DNA of 9,968 nucleotides, from assembly GCA_023393895.1 (NCBI GenBank), contig JAEXBT010000221.1, forward strand, positions 1-9,968, read 5' to 3'. Positions 6,265 through 9,968 of this stretch are shown piece after piece. How positions within the stretch are numbered: position 1 is the stretch's first letter; the number at the start of each line of letters is the position of its first letter. The notes under the pieces were generated by a model, which was given only the letters and a program-made list of their open reading frames with translations, had not been told where the DNA came from and did not search any database. The DNA comes from Pseudomonadota bacterium. Lineage in GTDB: Bacteria > Pseudomonadota > Gammaproteobacteria > Xanthomonadales > Xanthomonadaceae. Made by a program: the position numbers and the translations under genes.

Positions 6265-7467
6265 ATGACTACGCGACATGACATCGTGATCGTCGGTGGC
6301 GGGCTGGTCGGCGCCAGCCTTGCACTGGCGCTGGAGCCGCTCGGGTTCGACGTGGCGATGGTCGAGGCGACGCCGCCGGCCGCGCTGCCGGCGGTCTTCG
6401 ACCAGCGCAACCTGAGCCTGGCCGAGGCCACTTGCAATGCCCTGCAGGCGCTCGGCGTCTGGCCGCTGCTGAAGACCGCCGCGCCGATCCGTCGCATCCA
6501 CGCCTCACGCCGCGGTGATTTCGGCCGGGTCGTGCTCGAGGCGCGCGAACAGGGACGCGAGGCCTTCGGCCATGTCGTCATCGCACGCGATTTCGGCGAG
6601 GCGCTGGAAACCCGGCTGGGCGGACTGCCGGGCCTCACTCGCTACCGTCCGGCCCGCTTCATCGGCACTCAGCTGGGCGAGGACGGCCTTCGCGAGGTGA
6701 GGATCAGCGAGGGGGAAAACGAGCGCACGTTGCGCACCCGCCTGCTGGTCGGTGCCGACGGCATGGACAGCGCCGTGCGCGGGGCGCTCGGCATCGCTGC
6801 GCGGCGCGAGGATTATGGGCAGGTCCTGTTCGTCAGCCGGGTGAAGACCTCGAAGGCGCCCGATGGCACCGCCTGGGAAAGGCTGGGCGATGCCGGCCCG
6901 ACCGCGCTGCTGCCGCGTGCCGATCGCCTTTACGGCGTGGTGCATGGCGTGGCCGCGCACGAAGCCGATGCCGTCGCCGCGCTGGATGAAGCGGCGTGGC
7001 TGGCGCGGTTGCAGGACGCCTTCGGCTGGCGCGCCGGCCGCTTTCTCGCCAGTGGCGAGCGCAGCCGCTATCCGGCGCTGCGGGTGGTCGCCGAACGGCT
7101 GGTCGCGCCACGCGCGGTGCTGCTCGGCAATGCCGCGCAGAGCATCCATCCGGTGGGGGCGCAGGGTTTCAACCTCGGGCTGCGCGATGCGCTGACGCTG
7201 GTGGAGGAGATCGCCGCGCGCGGTCTGGACGATGCGGTGATGTTGGAAGGCTACGCGTCGCGTCGCGACGAGGATCGATCGCGCACGCTCGCGTTCTCCG
7301 ACGGCATGGCGCGCGCGACTTCCAACGATTCCCTGCCGATGTCGTGGCTGCGCAGCGCCGGCATGGCGGCGCTCGCCAACGTGCCCGGGCTCCGTGCGCA
7401 GGTCTCGGCCGGTGGGATGGGCTATCGCGGCGACGTGCCGGCGATGTGCCGGGAGGCGCGGCGATGA
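6265..7467 (+). CDS. ubiH: UbiH: 2-polyprenyl-6-methoxyphenol hydroxylase (FAD monooxygenase)
   Basis: UbiH is a class A flavoprotein monooxygenase that hydroxylates C1 of the ubiquinone ring precursor using O2 and NAD(P)H, in the Ubi complex. The 400-residue product shows the Rossmann FAD motif GGGLVG at 11-16 (DIVIVGGGLVGASLALAL), the family segment GADGMDS at 163-169, and the second FAD motif GNAAQSIHPVGAQGFNLGLRD at 288-308. GNAAQ, in place of the GDAAH of UbiI/UbiF, together with the upstream FGHVVIARDFGEALETRL and FGWRAG segments, resembles E. coli UbiH. The start is forced: an in-frame TAG lies at 6241-6243 with no other start codon after it, and the next in-frame ATG (codon 32) would remove the FAD motif. 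No Shine-Dalgarno precedes it. Its TGA overlaps the next gene's ATG. HPVGAQG differs from the commoner HPIAGQG but keeps the glycine content. Confidence 0.92.
   Translation: MTTRHDIVIVGGGLVGASLALALEPLGFDVAMVEATPPAALPAVFDQRNLSLAEATCNALQALGVWPLLKTAAPIRRIHASRRGDFGRVVLEAREQGREAFGHVVIARDFGEALETRLGGLPGLTRYRPARFIGTQLGEDGLREVRISEGENERTLRTRLLVGADGMDSAVRGALGIAARREDYGQVLFVSRVKTSKAPDGTAWERLGDAGPTALLPRADRLYGVVHGVAAHEADAVAALDEAAWLARLQDAFGWRAGRFLASGERSRYPALRVVAERLVAPRAVLLGNAAQSIHPVGAQGFNLGLRDALTLVEEIAARGLDDAVMLEGYASRRDEDRSRTLAFSDGMARATSNDSLPMSWLRSAGMAALANVPGLRAQVSAGGMGYRGDVPAMCREARR
7451..7456 (+). promoter_or_regulatory. Strong ribosome binding site of the second ubi hydroxylase
   Basis: GGGAGG lies inside the last codons of ubiH, 7 nt before the ATG at 7464. 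It supports that ATG over the open frame that extends upstream to 6996, and it contrasts with the missing ribosome site in front of ubiH. Confidence 0.7.
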
Positions 7468-8642
7468 GCCGGCGGCTGCGTGATGTGGTGGTGGTGGGCG
7501 GCGGCGTGGTCGGCAGTGCCTGCGCGCTGGCGTTGGCGCAGGCCGGCTTGCAGGTGGCATTGGTCGAAGCCGGCGAGCCCGCGCGCTGGTCGCGTGACAC
7601 ACCCGACCTGCGCGTATTCGCGTTCGCGCATGACAATGCGCGGTTGCTGGAAGCCCTTGGCGTGTGGCCGGAAATCCTCGCCGCCCGCGCGCAGTCCTAC
7701 CGCGAGATGCGGGTCTGGGACGCGGCCGGCGGCGGCGAACTGCACTTCGATGCCGATGCATTGGCGCGGACCGAACTCGGCTGGATCGTCGAGCAATCGC
7801 TGCTCGCCGAAACCCTGTGGCATGCCGCTGAACGTGCCGGCGTGGAACTGCTGCAGCCGGCCAGCTTGAATGGGCTTGAACAGCGTGCGGAAGGCGTGCG
7901 CCTGCGGCTGGCCGATGGCACCACCCTCGATGCACGCATCGCCGTCGCGGCTGATGGCGGGCGCTCGCAGCTGCGCGAACTCGCCGGCATCGGGGTGAGC
8001 GCACATGATTACCGGCAGCGTGGTGTCGTCGCCTACATCGAAACCGAACAGCCGCATCGGCTTACCGCGTGGCAACGTTTCCTGCCCGGCGGGCCGCTGG
8101 CGTTCCTGCCGGTGGATGGCGAGCGCCGCAGTTCGATCGTCTGGAGCCTGCCCGAGGACGAAGCCACCCGGGTGCTCGCGCTCGATGACGCGGCTTTCGG
8201 CGTCGAGCTCACCAACGCCTTCGCCGGGCGGCTCGGCAAGGCGGTGCCGGTCTCGGCGCGTGCGGCCTTCCCGCTGCGCCGACAGCTGGCGAAGGCGCAG
8301 CTGGCGGGTCGTGTGCTGGTCATCGGCGATGCCGCGCACGTGGTGCATCCGCTGGCCGGGCAGGGCGTGAACCTTGGACTGCGGGATGTCGCGGCGTTGC
8401 GTGACTCCGTCCTGGAGGCGCGTCGCGGCGGCCGCGAGTTCGATGCGCCGCACCGGCTGCAGCGCTGGGCACGCAACCGCCGCAGCGACAACGTGGTTTC
8501 GACGCTCGCCTTCGAGGCGATCAACCGCGTGTATTCCAACGATGCTGTCCTGCCGACCTTCCTGCGTGGCCACTCGCTGTCGGCTGCCAACGCATTGGTG
8601 CCGCTGCGCAACGCGTTGTGGCGACATGCGGCCGGTGGCTGA
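7464..8642 (+). CDS. UbiI/UbiF-type ubiquinone-pathway FAD hydroxylase (probably UbiI)
   Basis: This is a second class A flavin monooxygenase of the ubiquinone family, 392 residues. It has FAD motif GGGVVG at 12-17, a conserved LGWIVEQSLLAETLW segment (as in the LGHIVENSV of UbiI and LGYMVENTV of UbiF), AADGGRSQLR, AFLPVDGERRSSIVWSLP, and C-terminal GDAAHVVHPLAGQGVNLGLRD. SYREMRVWDA and SSIVWSLP resemble E. coli UbiI (C5 hydroxylase), while WQRFLPGGPLAFLP also resembles UbiF. UbiI is favoured because ubiH-ubiI is the E. coli order and, as I recall, Xanthomonas relatives use Coq7 in place of UbiF; this is inference. The ATG overlaps the ubiH TGA and follows a strong ribosome site, so the two are co-translated. 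The middle segment AADGG replaces the usual GADGA, with the DG pair kept. No frameshift or truncation is seen. Confidence 0.9.
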   Translation: MSRRLRDVVVVGGGVVGSACALALAQAGLQVALVEAGEPARWSRDTPDLRVFAFAHDNARLLEALGVWPEILAARAQSYREMRVWDAAGGGELHFDADALARTELGWIVEQSLLAETLWHAAERAGVELLQPASLNGLEQRAEGVRLRLADGTTLDARIAVAADGGRSQLRELAGIGVSAHDYRQRGVVAYIETEQPHRLTAWQRFLPGGPLAFLPVDGERRSSIVWSLPEDEATRVLALDDAAFGVELTNAFAGRLGKAVPVSARAAFPLRRQLAKAQLAGRVLVIGDAAHVVHPLAGQGVNLGLRDVAALRDSVLEARRGGREFDAPHRLQRWARNRRSDNVVSTLAFEAINRVYSNDAVLPTFLRGHSLSAANALVPLRNALWRHAAGG

Positions 8643-8664
8643 GCGGCCGCAATCCTTCATCGAT

Positions 8665-8668
8665 GGAG
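8665..8668 (+). promoter_or_regulatory. Ribosome binding site that sets a TTG start
   Basis: GGAG lies 7 nt before the TTG at 8676 in the 33-bp gap after the second ubi hydroxylase gene. The ATG at 8663 overlaps this site but is followed by TGA after two codons, so it is not the start. The TTG directly begins the lysine-arginine n-region of a signal peptide. Confidence 0.65.
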
Positions 8669-8675
8669 TCTTGAG

Positions 8676-9095
8676 TTGAAACGAGTTGCATGGCTGGCCG
8701 GACTGATCGCAGTTGCCTATTTCTCTCCGCTGAGGGCGCAGGACACATCGCCCGAGCCCTTCGTGGTCGAGCGCACGCTGTGGGTGAAGCCGGGCCGCGT
8801 CGCCCAGTTCAACGGTCTCTACCAGCGGGTGGAAGTGGTCCGCTTGGAGGCGTTGCGCAAGCAGGGACTGGTGCGTTGGTACCGCATCGCACAGCCGCTG
8901 TTGGCAGCCGACAACGACAGCTGGGACCTGCGCGTCACCATCGGTTGGCGTGACGCGGCCGCAGCCGCCGGCAACGGCTACGGGAAATCCGTGCGTGCGG
9001 CCAACGGGGCGTCCACCGAGCGCCTGTTGCTGGACGAGCTCATCGTCGATCAGCGCGAGCGATGGGTGCAGGAAACGCTGCGCTCAGCGGACTGA
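8676..9095 (+). CDS. Small exported protein of unknown function, possibly a dimeric alpha/beta-barrel (NIPSNAP/EthD-like) fold
   Basis: No confident family recognition. The 139-residue product begins at a TTG with a good GGAG site and has a clear Sec signal peptide (KRVAWLAGLIAVAYFSPLRA, cleavage after residue 21 before QDTS), so the mature protein of about 118 residues is probably periplasmic. It has no cysteine, so it is neither a lipoprotein nor disulfide-bonded. The mature part reads as strand (VVERTLWVKPG), helix (RVAQFNGLYQRVEVVRLEAL), strand (GLVRWYRIAQP), strand (WDLRVTIGWRD) and helices. That pattern resembles one ferredoxin-like unit of dimeric alpha/beta barrels such as NIPSNAP, where a strand followed by a PG turn and a helix is common; this is inference. 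It lies 33 nt after the ubi hydroxylase pair and may be co-transcribed, but no functional link is evident. Its last 12 bp overlap the 3' end of rlmM on the other strand. Confidence 0.82.
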   Translation: MKRVAWLAGLIAVAYFSPLRAQDTSPEPFVVERTLWVKPGRVAQFNGLYQRVEVVRLEALRKQGLVRWYRIAQPLLAADNDSWDLRVTIGWRDAAAAAGNGYGKSVRAANGASTERLLLDELIVDQRERWVQETLRSAD

Positions 9096-9096
9096 G
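9083..9096. repeat. Small inverted repeat spanning the overlapping stop codons of convergent genes
   Basis: CTCAG (9083-9087), a CGGA spacer, then CTGAG (9092-9096) form a 5-bp stem with a 4-nt loop. Its arms contain the TGA stops of both convergent genes (plus strand 9093-9095, minus strand 9086-9084). There is no T-tract on either side, so it is at best a weak terminator and may just reflect the two stop codons facing each other. Confidence 0.25.
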
Positions 9097-9968
9097 GCCG
9101 CCGGCAAGGCGCAGACCGTGATCTCCTCGCGGTCATGGTAGAGCTGCCGCGCTCGTACATCGAGCGGCACGCCGGCCTCGCGCTTGAACAGTTCGAGGCA
9201 GCGCACGGTTTCCTGCCAGCGCTTCTTCATCGGCAGCTTGAGGTTGAAGATCGCGTGTCGGCACCAGCCGTGGGCAAACCACTCGGCCATGCGCGCAGCC
9301 ACGCGCACCGGCTGTTCGACCATGTCGCAGACCATCCAGTCGAGCGATTGCTGCGGATGCCAGCGAAAGCCATCCTCGCGCAGATGGGTGACCTGTCCGG
9401 TGGCCAGCACGTGGTCACGCAGCGGCCCATTGTCGATCGCATGGACATGAAGCCCGGCGCGCACCAGCACCCAGGTCCAGCCACCCGGGGCGGCACCGAG
9501 ATCGGCCGCGCGCATGCCCGGCTTGAGCAGTGCGACGCGTTCGCGGTCGTCGAGCAGCACCAGCAGAGCCTCCTCCAGCTTCAACGCGCTGCGCGAAGGG
9601 GCCTCCGCGAGCATCTTCAGGCGCGGAATGCCGAGTGGCCACGACGCGCTGTCATCGACGCGACTGCTGGCAATGAAGGCATGGTCGCCAGCGACGAAGG
9701 CCACGTGAAGGCGCGGCAGCAGCGGATCATCGCCCGGTGTGAGCAGGCCCGCCTTGCGCAGCGCCGGGCGCAACGCATTGCCGAAACTGCGTGCCAGTCC
9801 CGCCAGTGGCTTGCCCGCGTCGGAGTCTGGATGCTCGATGACCAGCGTGCCGAACCGGGGGGCGCCGGGCGCGGCCAGCGCTTCTAGGATCGGGGTGATG
9901 CGGTCGGCCGGCGGCAGCGCGCGCAGCTCCGCGAGCAGCTGCAGCCTCTGCCGCGCGAACACCAGGCC
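9084..9968 (-). CDS. rlmM: 23S rRNA 2'-O-ribose C2498 methyltransferase RlmM (C-terminal part, start outside window)
   Basis: RlmM methylates the 2'-hydroxyl of C2498 in domain V of 23S rRNA using S-adenosylmethionine. The last 294 codons are visible; the family is about 350-366 residues, so some 55-70 N-terminal residues (part of the THUMP-like domain) lie beyond the right edge. The frame runs to the edge (GLVFARQRL), so the GTG at 9962 should not be taken as the start. Counting from that GTG, the SAM-binding motif ADLGAAPGGWTW is at 153-164, followed by AIDNGP (175-180) and TGQVTHLREDGF. The catalytic K-D-K-E tetrad expected for this family fits K128 (SALKLEEA), D213 (VCDM), K242 (NLKLPMKKRW) and E279 or E280 (YHDREE). 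The close match to E. coli WMVCDMVE and ARQLYHDREE makes the call firm. It is convergent with the small exported-protein gene and overlaps it by 12 bp. Confidence 0.96.
   Translation of the reverse strand, partial: GLVFARQRLQLLAELRALPPADRITPILEALAAPGAPRFGTLVIEHPDSDAGKPLAGLARSFGNALRPALRKAGLLTPGDDPLLPRLHVAFVAGDHAFIASSRVDDSASWPLGIPRLKMLAEAPSRSALKLEEALLVLLDDRERVALLKPGMRAADLGAAPGGWTWVLVRAGLHVHAIDNGPLRDHVLATGQVTHLREDGFRWHPQQSLDWMVCDMVEQPVRVAARMAEWFAHGWCRHAIFNLKLPMKKRWQETVRCLELFKREAGVPLDVRARQLYHDREEITVCALPAASVR

Larger units (their letters stand above)
6222..6265. repeat. Perfect 10-bp inverted repeat in the divergent gap (candidate operator)
   Basis: The left arm TGCGTCGATG (6222-6231) and right arm CATCGACGCA (6256-6265) are exact reverse complements separated by 24 bp, so arm centres are 34 bp apart, about three helical turns. 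The match stops on both sides (C6221/T6266 outside, C6232/T6255 inside). The right arm covers the end of the ubiH -10-like box and runs into the A of its ATG. The left arm lies at the expected transcription start of the leftward genes. Neither predicted transcript would contain both arms, so a DNA-level protein site is more likely than an RNA hairpin. The cognate regulator is unknown. Confidence 0.55.

Noticed and set aside
1..9968. Mobile elements, CRISPR arrays, tRNA/rRNA genes or phage genes
   Set aside because: No transposase or integrase frame, no regularly spaced repeats and no tRNA-like or rRNA-like segment was found. Genes fill nearly the whole window, with no gap over 100 bp.

Overview
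This window is high-GC chromosomal DNA from a gammaproteobacterium, most likely of the Xanthomonadaceae/Lysobacteraceae (Xanthomonas, Lysobacter or Luteimonas type). The evidence is the LptD and PdxA sequences, which read like the Xanthomonas proteins, the conserved lptD-surA-pdxA order, the tandem ubiH-type hydroxylases, and the strong GC bias that keeps long antisense frames open. No species can be named from the sequence alone. Coding density is very high, and no RNA gene, insertion sequence, CRISPR array or phage gene was seen.

The layout is two transcription units diverging from a 55-bp gap at 6210-6264, plus one convergent gene at the right edge. Leftward (minus strand), in transcription order: a six-helix membrane protein (DUF6580/BtuM-like, 6209-5619); a PduO-type cob(I)alamin adenosyltransferase (5608-5051); a class II-type histone deacetylase-family amidohydrolase (5054-4140); lptD (about 4041-1606); surA (1609-296); and the 5' part of pdxA (292 to the left edge). 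Two junctions are 4-base stop/start overlaps (GTGA, ATGA), one gap is 10 bp and one is 3 bp. Only the 98-bp lptD leader has room for an internal promoter. Rightward (plus strand): ubiH (6265-7467), a UbiI/UbiF-type hydroxylase overlapping it by ATGA (7464-8642), and a small secreted protein with a TTG start (8676-9095). The last converges on rlmM (9968-9084, 5' end outside the window) with a 12-bp tail-to-tail overlap.

Functionally, lptD and surA form an outer-membrane assembly module: SurA is the periplasmic chaperone on which LptD biogenesis depends. pdxA (vitamin B6 synthesis) follows them, as in E. coli. The first two leftward genes suggest a cobalamin handling unit, with a candidate single-subunit corrinoid transporter beside the enzyme that makes adenosylcobalamin. 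The two rightward flavin monooxygenases belong to aerobic ubiquinone ring hydroxylation.

Most genes are ordinary housekeeping genes. The most interesting non-coding signal is the divergent gap. It holds a perfect 10-bp inverted repeat with arms 24 bp apart, one abutting the ubiH ATG, and -10-like hexamers in both directions. The ubiH start is fixed by an in-frame stop upstream, has no Shine-Dalgarno sequence and sits 6 nt from a TATCAT box, so a leaderless ubiH mRNA is possible. The second point of interest is the BtuM-like gene with a cysteine (C84) beside the adenosyltransferase.
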